Under the pieces are notes generated by a model, which was not told where the DNA came from, ran no database searches, and saw nothing but the letters and a program-made list of their open reading frames with translations. This document shows positions 50,785 to 59,352 of a stretch of 64,000 nucleotides of DNA, piece by piece (position 1 is the stretch's first letter; each line of letters opens with the position of its first letter). Both the position numbers and the translations under genes were made by a program. The DNA comes from Myxococcales bacterium (lineage in GTDB: Bacteria > Myxococcota_A > Polyangia > Polyangiales > Polyangiaceae): contig JANYHK010000131.1 of the NCBI GenBank assembly GCA_025359105.1, forward strand, positions 1 to 64,000. The letters are read 5' to 3'.

Positions 50785-53274
50785 ATGTCAGTCGCCCGAG
50801 AGCCCGAGCTCGTCGCTTTGCGTAAATTGGCTGAAGATCTGGCGGCGCGCGCGCGCCAAGGACAGAGGCTGTCCACCTGCCACCTCCTTGCGGCCATCGC
50901 CTCCCGCCCCAGCGGGGCCGCGGACCTGCTCGCGGAGAAGCGGCTCAGCACCGAGGTCCTCATGAAGGCCGCGCGCGTCCTGCTCGACGACGACAAGGAC
51001 GCGGTCGGCCGGGCCGTGCAGCGCGCCCGCGAGTTCGCGTCGCGCGCACGCGACCAGGAGCGGCCCGAGCCCATGGCCATCCACCTTCTGTTCGCGCTGT
51101 GCCAGGATCGGCAGACCGCCGCGCACCGCGCGATCGAGCAGTGCGGCACCGACGTCGCGAAGCTGCGAAACGCAGCAATGCAGCAGGCGATGGGCATCCT
51201 CCCGCAGCGGAGACCCGTCGAGGCCGCTCGTCGCGGCGCGCCGACCGCGGTGCGCCCGCCGATGAGCCCGACCGCGTCCCTCGGCCGGCCGTCCGCCCTC
51301 GCCCCCGCCTCGCGTGCACCCGCGCCGGTACCTGCGCCGGTGTCCCGGGTCTCTCTGCCCGCGCCGAAGCCGGCCGCCCCCGTGCAGCTCGCGCTGACCG
51401 TGCCCGCCGCGCCCGCCGCGCCCGGCAAACCGAAGAAGAAGGCGCACGGGCAAGCGCAGGCCCGGTTCGTGCTGGATCCGAAGAAGTTCGCGCTCATCAA
51501 CCAGCTCGGGAAAAACCTGACCCTGGCGGCGTCCATGGGCGAGCTCGATCCGGTGGTCGGGCGCGACGAGGAGATCGAGCGAACGCTCGACGTGCTCGCG
51601 AAGCGCCGCGCGAACAACCCGTGCCTCATCGGCGCGGCCGGGGTCGGCAAGACCAGTGTGGTGCGCGGCATCGCCCTGCGCATCGCCAGCGGACAGGACG
51701 TCGCATCGCTCGACGATCGCATCATCGTCGAGATCGAGGCCGGCGCGCTGCTCGCCGGAACGGGCATGCGCGGGCAGCTCGCCGAGCGCCTCGCGATGAT
51801 CAAAGAGGAAGTGAAGCGGAGCGAAGGGCGGGTCGTCCTCTTCTTCGACGAGATCCACACGCTCTTCGGGAGCGACGCCGGCGACGAGGCGGCGAGCGAG
51901 CTCAAGGTCGCGCTCGCGAAGGGGGAGCTCGCGTGCATCGGGGCGACGACGACCGAGGAGTACAAGAAGGTCATCGAGGCCGACGCGGCGCTGGCCCGGC
52001 GCTTCTCGCCCGTCGAGGTGCCGGAGCTCTCGCCCGAGGAGTCGGTGCTCGCGCTCGAGCAGGTCGCGCCCATCCTGGGGGCGCACCACAAAGCGGTCTT
52101 CACCGAGCAGGCGATCGTCGCCTGCGTGCAGTGGAGCGTGCGTTACGTGCCCGGACGGGCGCTGCCGGACAAGGCGCTGAGCCTCCTCGATCTCGCAGGC
52201 GCGCGCGCGCGCCGTCGCGCGAAGACCGAAGTGGACGCCGAGGACGTCGCCGAGGTCGTGAGCGAAGAAGCCGGCGTTCCGATCGAGCGTCTGCTCGAGA
52301 GCGACGGCGAGCGGATGCTGCGCCTCGAGGCGATGATGGCAGAGCGCATCGTCGGGCACACGGCGTCGCTCGGCCGCGTCGCGACGATCCTCCGGCGAAA
52401 CGCCTCCGGATTCCGTTCGCGGCGGCCCATCGGATCGTTCCTCCTCCTCGGCCCCACCGGCGTCGGCAAGACGGAGACCGCGAAGGCGATCGCCGAGTGC
52501 CTCTTCCACTCGCCGGACGCGATGACGCGGCTCGACATGTCGGAGTACGCCGAGCCCCACGCGATCGCGCGCATCGTCGGCGCGCCGCCCGGGTACGTGG
52601 GGCACGAGGCGGGCGGGCAGCTCACCGAGGCGGTTCGCCGCCGGCCGTACCAGGTCATCCTCCTCGACGAGATCGAGAAGGCGCATCGCGACGTCCTCGA
52701 GGGCTTCCTCCAGGTCTTCGACGAGGGGCGGCTCACCGACGGCCGCGGCCGCACGATCGACTTCACCAACACGGTGATCATCCTGACGTCGAACATCGGC
52801 GCCGATCTGGCGCCGGCGAGCCAGCGCGGGCGCATCGGCTTCGGCGCGCGACGCACGGTCACCGAGAAGAACGCCGAGTACGAGACCGCGGTCATCGGCG
52901 CGGCGCGGGCCGCTCTGCCGCCCGAGCTCTACAACCGCCTCGACGAGGTGCTCGCCTTTCCGCCGCTCACCCGCGAGGACGTGGCGGAGGTGGCGCGGCG
53001 CATGCTCGTCATCCTCGGCACCGATCTCGAGGGGGCGCGCGGCGTGCGCCTCGACGCGAGCGAGGCGGCCATCGAGGCGCTGCTCGACGGGGGCGGCTTC
53101 GACGCCACGCTCGGGGCGCGACCGATGCGCCGAGCGATCGCCCGGCTCGTCGAGGCACCCATCGCGGAGCTCATCCTGCGCGGTGAGCTGTCGCGCGGCG
53201 ACGTCGCCACCGTCGATGTGGAAGACGGCAAGATCGTGGTCGACGCCGTCACGCCGCGCGCCCAGACGGCCTGA
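50785..53274 (+). CDS. Clp-family AAA+ ATPase (ClpA/ClpC-like)
   Basis: An 829-residue double-AAA+ unfoldase. It has an N-terminal Clp_N-like helical domain, a Pro-rich linker (about 140-225), D1 with Walker A 'GAAGVGKTS' (near 282) and D2 with 'GPTGVGKTE' (near 555). No long ClpB-type middle coiled coil is present. After 'TSNIGADL' comes 'GRIGFGAR' (near 683), at the place of the VGF/IGL loop by which ClpC and ClpA dock on ClpP. ClpP partnering is therefore likely. ATG 50716 is an alternative start, with AGAGGG upstream. The gene is divergent from tetR. Confidence 0.88.
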   Translation: MSVAREPELVALRKLAEDLAARARQGQRLSTCHLLAAIASRPSGAADLLAEKRLSTEVLMKAARVLLDDDKDAVGRAVQRAREFASRARDQERPEPMAIHLLFALCQDRQTAAHRAIEQCGTDVAKLRNAAMQQAMGILPQRRPVEAARRGAPTAVRPPMSPTASLGRPSALAPASRAPAPVPAPVSRVSLPAPKPAAPVQLALTVPAAPAAPGKPKKKAHGQAQARFVLDPKKFALINQLGKNLTLAASMGELDPVVGRDEEIERTLDVLAKRRANNPCLIGAAGVGKTSVVRGIALRIASGQDVASLDDRIIVEIEAGALLAGTGMRGQLAERLAMIKEEVKRSEGRVVLFFDEIHTLFGSDAGDEAASELKVALAKGELACIGATTTEEYKKVIEADAALARRFSPVEVPELSPEESVLALEQVAPILGAHHKAVFTEQAIVACVQWSVRYVPGRALPDKALSLLDLAGARARRRAKTEVDAEDVAEVVSEEAGVPIERLLESDGERMLRLEAMMAERIVGHTASLGRVATILRRNASGFRSRRPIGSFLLLGPTGVGKTETAKAIAECLFHSPDAMTRLDMSEYAEPHAIARIVGAPPGYVGHEAGGQLTEAVRRRPYQVILLDEIEKAHRDVLEGFLQVFDEGRLTDGRGRTIDFTNTVIILTSNIGADLAPASQRGRIGFGARRTVTEKNAEYETAVIGAARAALPPELYNRLDEVLAFPPLTREDVAEVARRMLVILGTDLEGARGVRLDASEAAIEALLDGGGFDATLGARPMRRAIARLVEAPIAELILRGELSRGDVATVDVEDGKIVVDAVTPRAQTA

Positions 53275-53286
53275 GACGAGTTTGTC

Positions 53287-55557
53287 TTAGACGCTGGGCC
53301 CCTCGATCGCGCGCCGGTAGCGCTCCCGGCGCGCGTTGTCCCGGAGGATGTCGTACGCCTCGTCGAGCACGATGGCGATCTTGCGCACGTCCTCGTCGAG
53401 GTCGGCGATCTGCGGCGTGAGGATCCGCGCCGGCTCGAAGGCGCGCCGCAGATCCACGAACGCGCGGCGAACCTCGTAGCTCGTCGCGCTGCGCGGAACG
53501 CCGAGGAGGGCGAAGTAGTCTCCCTCGTCGACCAGCTGCAGCCTCGCGCGGACCCGCGCCCGGACGGCGTCCTCGTCGAGCGAGTCGGGCCCGGCGGCCG
53601 GCGCAGGCGGGGGGCTCGCGTGCCGGGGCTCGCCGATGGCGCGGACCGTCTCGACGACGCGGAGCAGCTCCAGCGCATAGAGCACCGACGCGACGTCGGG
53701 CTCGGGCGAGCGATCGAGGAGCGACTGGATCGGGTGGCCATGCGCGTTCTGGATGCGCTCGCCGATGCTCGGCTCGAGCGAGCACTCGCTCGCCAGCTGC
53801 GCCGCCGGCCCCTCACCGATGCGTGAGCCGGGGCCGCCGAGGCGCGCGAGGGCGTCCTCGGGCGCGACGACGCGGCGCACGACCTCGACGAACACCTCGG
53901 CGCCCGTCGAGCGCTCGAAGACGCTCGGCTCGCCGCGGAGCCGACCGGGCGGCTCGACCTCGATGAGCGCGGTGCCGGTCGACTGCTGGATCATGCGGCC
54001 GAGGATCCACTCGGCGTGCTCGCGCAGGACGCTCCAGAGCTGATCCTGACGGAGGTGACCGTGCGCCACCAGGGCTGCTCCTGCGTGGCGGCCGAACGGG
54101 GGCAGCTTTCCGACGAGTCCCTGAACGTCCTCGCGCGAGAGATCGCCGCGCGCGACGAGGAAAGCGAGAAGGCTCTCGCTGTCGACGCCCGAGGCGGCGG
54201 TCACGAGATCGCCCTCGCGGAACACGGCACGGCGTACTCCCTCCTGCGATTCGATGCAGAGTGCACCTGTCGCCCGTGTGACGATGGCATGCGCGACCGC
54301 CCGCGCGGCGTCGCCGGGCGCGAGCACGCTGGGCATCGGAGCCGACGGCCCGAGGCCCAGGCCCAGGCTCGCCACCGGCGCGGCAGCCGGCGGGCGGACG
54401 GCGAGCGTCACCACCGGCGCCTCCCGCGGGAGCGCGTGCGGCGGGTCCATCGCGGTCGGCGGCGGCCCGAGGCTCGCAGCAGGCGGGCTCGACGGGGAGC
54501 GGGGCTCCACGTGCGGGATCAAGCTGCCCGCCGCGTCGGTCCGGACCGGCACCTGGCCGGTGAGAAAATCGGTGAAGCGGCCGCTCGTCGTGCCCGCGTG
54601 CGTGCTGCCGCCGCTCGTCTTCGCCATCGGCGGCTCGGTCGCCGGCGCCTTGGGGTTCGTGACGCGCGCTCCCGCGTTGGTGCCGGCGCCGGTGCCAGCG
54701 CCCGTCGACATGCGACTCCCGCCGGACGTCGTCCCCTTCGCGTGCGCGCCGATCTCGGCCGGCTCGTCGATGTCTTCACCGTCGAGCGGCTCGTCGAGGG
54801 ACGCCAGGACGTCCGCGGGCAGGACGGCCTCGATCTCCTCCTCCGGCGTCGGGAACACCGACTCGTGGGTGACCTGCCCGCCGATGCGCCGCTCGGCCTC
54901 GGCGAGGAGCTGCTCGAGCTCGGTGCTCACTTGCGCCGACGGGGAGCGCCGCTCCTCGGGCGAGAACGAAGGCAACAGCGCCGGAGGGGGCGCCACGACG
55001 CGCGGGATGTTCATCGAGCCCCGCGGCGGAGGCGATGCCGCGCTCACGTCGCGCATGCTCGGGGGCGGCAGCGAGCCGGGCCTGCGCGGCGGCGGCTCGA
55101 GGGACATCGACGAGACCGAAGGCGGCGGCGTCGAGGGGCGCGCCATGGGGCCGTGGCTCGGCCCGCCGGTCAAGGCTTCGAGTTTCTTGAGGAGCGTGGG
55201 GATCTCCACCGGGCGCTTGAAGAACCCGCTCCCGTCGCGCGACAGCGCCGCCTCGACGCTGCCGACCGCGCCGCCTTCCTTGCCCAGGAAGATCACCTCG
55301 ATGCCCTCGGCCTCCGGGATCTCGTGCATCCTCGTCAGCGCGTCGAGCGCCCCTTCGGCGTCGGCGTCGACGAGGAGCACGCGCGGCCGCTGCACCGCGA
55401 TGCGCGCGACGAGCATCGAGAGCGGCACGTCGGCGACGAGGTAGCCGCGCGACCGCAGGAGCTGGGCGATGCGCTCGGCCTCGGCAGACGGATCGCTGAC
55501 GAACACCGTGGTCGGCATTCCTCGCGGCAGCTCGTCGTCCGGCCTCTCCTCGTCCAC
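53287..55557 (-). CDS. Receiver-PATAN (DUF4388)-degenerate J-domain protein
   Basis: About 756 residues. The N-terminal 130 residues look like a receiver domain ('TTVFVSDPSAEAERI', 'VLLVDADAEG', 'FFKRPVE'). A Pro/Ser-rich linker follows, then a PATAN/DUF4388-like region of about 210 residues ('ATGALCIESQEGVRRAVFRE'). The C-terminus (about 670-752) is a J-domain by layout ('DYFALLGVPRSATSYEVRRA') but the HPD is replaced by FEP, so DnaK stimulation is unlikely. GTG 55557 is preferred because AAGGGG lies just upstream; ATG 55518 is the alternative. A small membrane protein gene ends 8 bp upstream. Confidence 0.75.
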   Translation of the reverse strand: MDEERPDDELPRGMPTTVFVSDPSAEAERIAQLLRSRGYLVADVPLSMLVARIAVQRPRVLLVDADAEGALDALTRMHEIPEAEGIEVIFLGKEGGAVGSVEAALSRDGSGFFKRPVEIPTLLKKLEALTGGPSHGPMARPSTPPPSVSSMSLEPPPRRPGSLPPPSMRDVSAASPPPRGSMNIPRVVAPPPALLPSFSPEERRSPSAQVSTELEQLLAEAERRIGGQVTHESVFPTPEEEIEAVLPADVLASLDEPLDGEDIDEPAEIGAHAKGTTSGGSRMSTGAGTGAGTNAGARVTNPKAPATEPPMAKTSGGSTHAGTTSGRFTDFLTGQVPVRTDAAGSLIPHVEPRSPSSPPAASLGPPPTAMDPPHALPREAPVVTLAVRPPAAAPVASLGLGLGPSAPMPSVLAPGDAARAVAHAIVTRATGALCIESQEGVRRAVFREGDLVTAASGVDSESLLAFLVARGDLSREDVQGLVGKLPPFGRHAGAALVAHGHLRQDQLWSVLREHAEWILGRMIQQSTGTALIEVEPPGRLRGEPSVFERSTGAEVFVEVVRRVVAPEDALARLGGPGSRIGEGPAAQLASECSLEPSIGERIQNAHGHPIQSLLDRSPEPDVASVLYALELLRVVETVRAIGEPRHASPPPAPAAGPDSLDEDAVRARVRARLQLVDEGDYFALLGVPRSATSYEVRRAFVDLRRAFEPARILTPQIADLDEDVRKIAIVLDEAYDILRDNARRERYRRAIEGPSV

Positions 55558-55565
55558 GATGCCCC

Positions 55566-55706
55566 TTACTTTTTGCGCTCTTCCTTCGGCGCCAAGAGCG
55601 CGACCAGGCGGTCGACGAGCTTGGGCAGGAGACCCGCCGAGTAGACGAGCACGAAGATGAAGACCACGAGGCCCACCTCGGCGCGCGTCATGTCGAAGAG
55701 CTGCAC
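55566..55706 (-). CDS. 46-residue single-helix membrane protein
   Basis: A short frame starting at GTG. It has a polar start, one clear hydrophobic helix (residues 11-27, 'VGLVVFIFVLVYSAGLL'), a second amphipathic stretch and a basic tail ('APKEERKK'). A TAAATT box on the minus strand (55718-55713) ends 6 nt before the GTG. The next gene starts 8 bp after its stop with a ribosome binding site, so the two form an operon. It looks like a Sec-independent translocase or peptide-scaffold type of micro-protein; the family is not recognised. Confidence 0.6.
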   Translation of the reverse strand: MQLFDMTRAEVGLVVFIFVLVYSAGLLPKLVDRLVALLAPKEERKK

Positions 55707-55712
55707 CTGACA

Positions 55713-55722
55713 AATTTACCAT
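55713..55722. promoter_or_regulatory. Overlapping divergent -10-like boxes in a 21-bp gap
   Basis: TAAATT on the minus strand (55718-55713) serves the 46-residue protein. TACCAT on the plus strand (55717-55722) ends 5 nt before GTG 55728 of the CPBP protease. They overlap by 2 bp, the same layout as at 2502-2511. Confidence 0.4.
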
Positions 55723-55727
55723 TTGCC

Positions 55728-56999
55728 GTGGTAGAGGGGGGGGTGCTTCCGGTGTTCCTTCGGCAGCGCGGCGAGGAAGCCGTCCCCGCGCTCCCCGGCG
55801 AATACCCGGGCCTCGCTGCCACGACCGAGGTAGCGCGCGCCAAGGACGGGCCATTCGCGCCCCTTCCGCTCGCACTGGCGGAGGACGCGTCGCTCCGCGA
55901 GTCGTTCGCGCGGGCGCTCGATCTGCCGCTCGTCGACGCGTACGCGAGGGCGCGGCTGTGGCTACTCCTCGGCCTGGTGCCGCTGCTCATGCTGGCGGAG
56001 CTCGATCGCGAGCTGGCGCGCGCCGGATTCCAGGGCGCGTACGGACGCATGCTCGGCGACCTGCTCATCGTCGTCGTCGCCGCGATCGACCTCGCGCGGC
56101 GGCTGCCCCGCAGCCCACGCACGACCGCGCTGCTCTTCTTCGGCGGAGCGATGCGCTACGGGCTCTTCATCGCGCGTCCGTGCGGCGCCGGCGTGCACCC
56201 GACGATCTTCCTCGCGCCGGTCCTGGCGATCGCGGCAGGCGTTCTCCTCCTCCGCCACGCGCCGACGCCCGCGCGCGTCACCGCGGCGATCCTCGCGCGC
56301 CTGCGCATCCCGGTGGCGGACGCCGAAGCCGTACGGGCGCGTGTACGTCCGACGCGCGCGCACCTGGGCGCCGCGATGCTCGGCGCGGTGGGGATGCCGC
56401 TGGCGCTCGCCGCGACGCGCGCGCTGGGGCCGTGGGGTCAGGCTGTCGTCTTCGTGACCTACGCGGCCATCGTGCCGCGCGTCGTCGAGCGCCTCTTCGA
56501 GCCCGGTGTCGTGCGGCGCGTGACCTGGCCACGCGTGCTCCCGGCGTTCGTCGTCGCCTTCGCGCTGACCGCCGGCATGACGGCCGGCGCGCACTACGGC
56601 TTCGACGCCGCGGCGTACACCGTGCGCTGCGTGAGCCCGAGCGCGTTCGACGCGACGGGCAAGAAGGCCCTCGACGCCGAGGGGCGCGACATCGCCAAAA
56701 ACGTCGACAAGGCGCGCGAGAGTCTCCCCTACTTCTTCATGACGGTGCTCGTCGTGCCGCTGGCGGAGGAGCGCGTCTTCCGCGGCCTTCTGCAGCGCGT
56801 CCTGTCACGCCGGTTCGGCGACGCGCGCGGCGTGGCCTTTGCGGGGCTCGCATTTGGTCTCGCGCACCTCGGCGTCTACAAGATCGCGGTGTACCAGACG
56901 GTCCTCCTCGGGTTCGGCTTCGGCACGGCGTACGCGATGGGGGGCTACCCCGCGGCCGTGCTCACCCACCTGGCCTGGAACCTCAGCCTCGTGCTTTGA
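55728..56999 (+). CDS. CPBP/CAAX-type intramembrane metalloprotease
   Basis: A 423-residue multi-pass membrane protein. The C-terminal third carries the CPBP motifs: 'PLAEERVFRGLL' (EExxxR at 347-352), 'FGLAHLG' (FxxxH) and 'HLAWN' (HxxxN at 414-418). The N-terminal 100 residues are soluble and then about five extra helices follow, which is long for the family. Members process prenylated proteins, cleave anti-sigma factors or confer bacteriocin immunity; the substrate here is unknown. The start is GTG 55728, or GTG 55743. Confidence 0.85.
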   Translation: MVEGGVLPVFLRQRGEEAVPALPGEYPGLAATTEVARAKDGPFAPLPLALAEDASLRESFARALDLPLVDAYARARLWLLLGLVPLLMLAELDRELARAGFQGAYGRMLGDLLIVVVAAIDLARRLPRSPRTTALLFFGGAMRYGLFIARPCGAGVHPTIFLAPVLAIAAGVLLLRHAPTPARVTAAILARLRIPVADAEAVRARVRPTRAHLGAAMLGAVGMPLALAATRALGPWGQAVVFVTYAAIVPRVVERLFEPGVVRRVTWPRVLPAFVVAFALTAGMTAGAHYGFDAAAYTVRCVSPSAFDATGKKALDAEGRDIAKNVDKARESLPYFFMTVLVVPLAEERVFRGLLQRVLSRRFGDARGVAFAGLAFGLAHLGVYKIAVYQTVLLGFGFGTAYAMGGYPAAVLTHLAWNLSLVL

Positions 57000-57016
57000 C
57001 GCGGCGATGGGCGAAG

Positions 57017-59344
57017 CTACTCCGCGCCGGGGTTCTTGTTGCGACGACGCGTCGTCTTGGGGACTTTCCCCTCGAGCGGCGATTTTTGCGCCGTCGGCGT
57101 CATGTGGAAGCGGCTGGCCGGCCGGGCGGCGGCCTCGTGGACCTTGACCACGTTGCGCGTGATCTCGATGAAGCGCGACTGGCTGCGCACGATGGGCGCG
57201 CCGGGCTTCGGCTGCACGCGCACGTAGCTCCCGTCGGCCTGCAGCGCCCAGGCCTTCACGTTGTCCGAAGCGCCGACGGTGAGCGCGTCGATGAGCCGCG
57301 CGCGCAAGGTCGGGTCCTCGATCGGCACCATCACCTCGACGCGGCGGTGGAAATTGCGCGGCATCCAGTCGGCACTCGAGATGTAGACCTCGTCCTTGCC
57401 GCCGTTGGCGAAGTGCACGACGCGGCCGTGCTCGAGGTACCGATCGACGATCGCGCGCACCTCGACCGTCTCACTCACCCCCGGCACGCCCGGACGCAGG
57501 CAGCAGATGCCGCGCACGATGAGCGAGATGGGAACACCCGCCTGCGACGCACGGTAGAGCGCCTCGATCACGTCCTCGTCGACGACGGCGTTCATCTTCG
57601 CGACGATGCGCGCCGGCCGCCCGCTGCGCGCGTGATCGGTCTCGCGCGCGATGAGCCCGAGCACCGTCTCGTGGAGGCCGAGCGGCGCGACGATCAGGCT
57701 GTTCCACCTCGTGGGTGCGCTGTAACCGGTGAGCAGGTTGAAGAGGCTCGAGGCGTCCTCGCAGATCCCGACCTTGCTCGTCAGGAGCGAGTAGTCCGTG
57801 TAAGTGCGCGCGGTCGAGGTGTTGTAGTTGCCCGTCGACAGGTGCACGTAGCGGCGTAGCTTGCCGCGCTCGCGCCGGATGATGAGGAGGCACTTGGCGT
57901 GCGTCTTCAGGCCGAGGAGTCCGTACACGACGTGGACCCCGGCCTGCTCGAGCGCGCGCGCCCACTGGATGTTCGACTCTTCGTCGAAGCGCGCCTTGAG
58001 CTCGACGATGGCGGTCACCTGCTTGCCGCTCTCCGCCGCACGCGCCAGGGCCTTGATGATCGAGGAGTCGCCGCCGGCGCGGTAGAGCGTCTGCTTGATG
58101 GCGAGGACATCGGGATCGTCGGCCGCGCGGGTGATGAGATCGACGATGGCGTCGAAGCTCTCGTACGGGTGGTGCAGCAGCACGTCCTGCTCGCGCATGA
58201 CGGCGAACACGTCCTCGGCGTCGCGCAGCGGCGGTACGACGAGCGGCATGAACGGCTCGTCACGCAGCTCGCGTCGATCGTCGCGCGCCGCCATCTGCAG
58301 CAGATCTGCGACGTTGAGCAGCCCGGCCGAGACCGTCGACTGCGGGCTCTGGATCGAGACGCGGTAGACGTCGCGGTCCGGATCCAGCTTCAGCGCCTTC
58401 ACCAGCTTGGCCAGCGACGCGACCGTCGGCTCGCCGGCGACCTCGAGGCGCACCGCGTTGCCGCGCTCGCGCCGGCGGAGCTCCTGCTGGATCGTCTGCA
58501 GCAGGTCCTCGGCCTCTTCCTCGTCGATCTCGATGTCGAAGTTGCGCGTGACGCGAAAGGCGTAGACCCCCTTGAGGCGCACCCCCGGGAAGATCATCCC
58601 GACGTGGCGCGCGACGAGATCCTCGAGGAGCACGAACGCGTGCCGAACGAGCGATCCGTCGGGCATCTTGATGCCGGGGATCTCCATCAAGCGCGGCAGG
58701 ATCATCGGCACTTGCACGACGCCGAAGCCTGCCTCCGCCGCGCCGTCGCCCATGAACATGACGCCCAGGTTCAGGCTCTTGTTGCGGACGTGCGGGAACG
58801 GGTGACCAGGATCGATCGCGATCGGGGTCATGATCGGGAAGATGTCGGACACGAACCGCTCGTCGAGCGCCGCGAGCGCGTCGGGGGGGAGCGCCTCGGG
58901 CTTGAGGAGCATGATCCCCTGCTCGGCGAGGCGCGGGAGCAGGTGGTTCACGAGGCCGACGGTGTGCTGGTGCACGAGATCGTGCACGCGCGTCGCGATG
59001 GTGTTGAGCTGCTCGGCGACGGTCATGCCGTCGGGGGCGATCTCGCCGACCTCGCCGGAGAGCTGCTGCTTCAGTCCGGCGACGCGGACCATGAAGAACT
59101 CGTCCAGGTTCGAGCTGACGATCGCGTAGAACTTGAGCCGCTCGAGGAGGGGAACGCTCTCGCTCTCGGCCTCCGCGAGCACGCGGGCGTTAAACTCGAG
59201 CCACGACAGCTCGCGGTTCAAGTAAAGAGAGTTCGAGCGGAGATCCGGGACCTCTCCGGTGGGCTGCGACGGCAAGACCGGCACCGAGGCCGAGACCGGC
59301 GGATGCGGGGTCGAGCTCGAAACGGGCCCAGGTTCTGTCGTCAT
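57017..59344 (-). CDS. ppk1: Polyphosphate kinase 1
   Basis: A 775-residue PPK1, which makes polyphosphate from ATP. After a disordered first 35 residues comes 'YLNRELSWLEFNARVL', the N-domain; 'HHPYESFD' and the two catalytic His-bearing phospholipase-D-like halves follow ('LKTHAKCLL', then 'YISSADWMPRNFHRRVEV'). A short basic tail is added at the end. It lies 8 bp after the GT-C-like gene and is probably co-transcribed, although a TAAAGT box also stands 10 nt before its ATG. Confidence 0.96.
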   Translation of the reverse strand: MTTEPGPVSSSTPHPPVSASVPVLPSQPTGEVPDLRSNSLYLNRELSWLEFNARVLAEAESESVPLLERLKFYAIVSSNLDEFFMVRVAGLKQQLSGEVGEIAPDGMTVAEQLNTIATRVHDLVHQHTVGLVNHLLPRLAEQGIMLLKPEALPPDALAALDERFVSDIFPIMTPIAIDPGHPFPHVRNKSLNLGVMFMGDGAAEAGFGVVQVPMILPRLMEIPGIKMPDGSLVRHAFVLLEDLVARHVGMIFPGVRLKGVYAFRVTRNFDIEIDEEEAEDLLQTIQQELRRRERGNAVRLEVAGEPTVASLAKLVKALKLDPDRDVYRVSIQSPQSTVSAGLLNVADLLQMAARDDRRELRDEPFMPLVVPPLRDAEDVFAVMREQDVLLHHPYESFDAIVDLITRAADDPDVLAIKQTLYRAGGDSSIIKALARAAESGKQVTAIVELKARFDEESNIQWARALEQAGVHVVYGLLGLKTHAKCLLIIRRERGKLRRYVHLSTGNYNTSTARTYTDYSLLTSKVGICEDASSLFNLLTGYSAPTRWNSLIVAPLGLHETVLGLIARETDHARSGRPARIVAKMNAVVDEDVIEALYRASQAGVPISLIVRGICCLRPGVPGVSETVEVRAIVDRYLEHGRVVHFANGGKDEVYISSADWMPRNFHRRVEVMVPIEDPTLRARLIDALTVGASDNVKAWALQADGSYVRVQPKPGAPIVRSQSRFIEITRNVVKVHEAAARPASRFHMTPTAQKSPLEGKVPKTTRRRNKNPGAE

Positions 59345-59352
59345 CGGGACGG

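Noticed and set aside
53272-53289. Small hairpin spanning the clp and REC-PATAN-J stop codons as a two-way terminator
   Set aside because: Only six pairs, one of them G-T, and no T-run; too weak to call.
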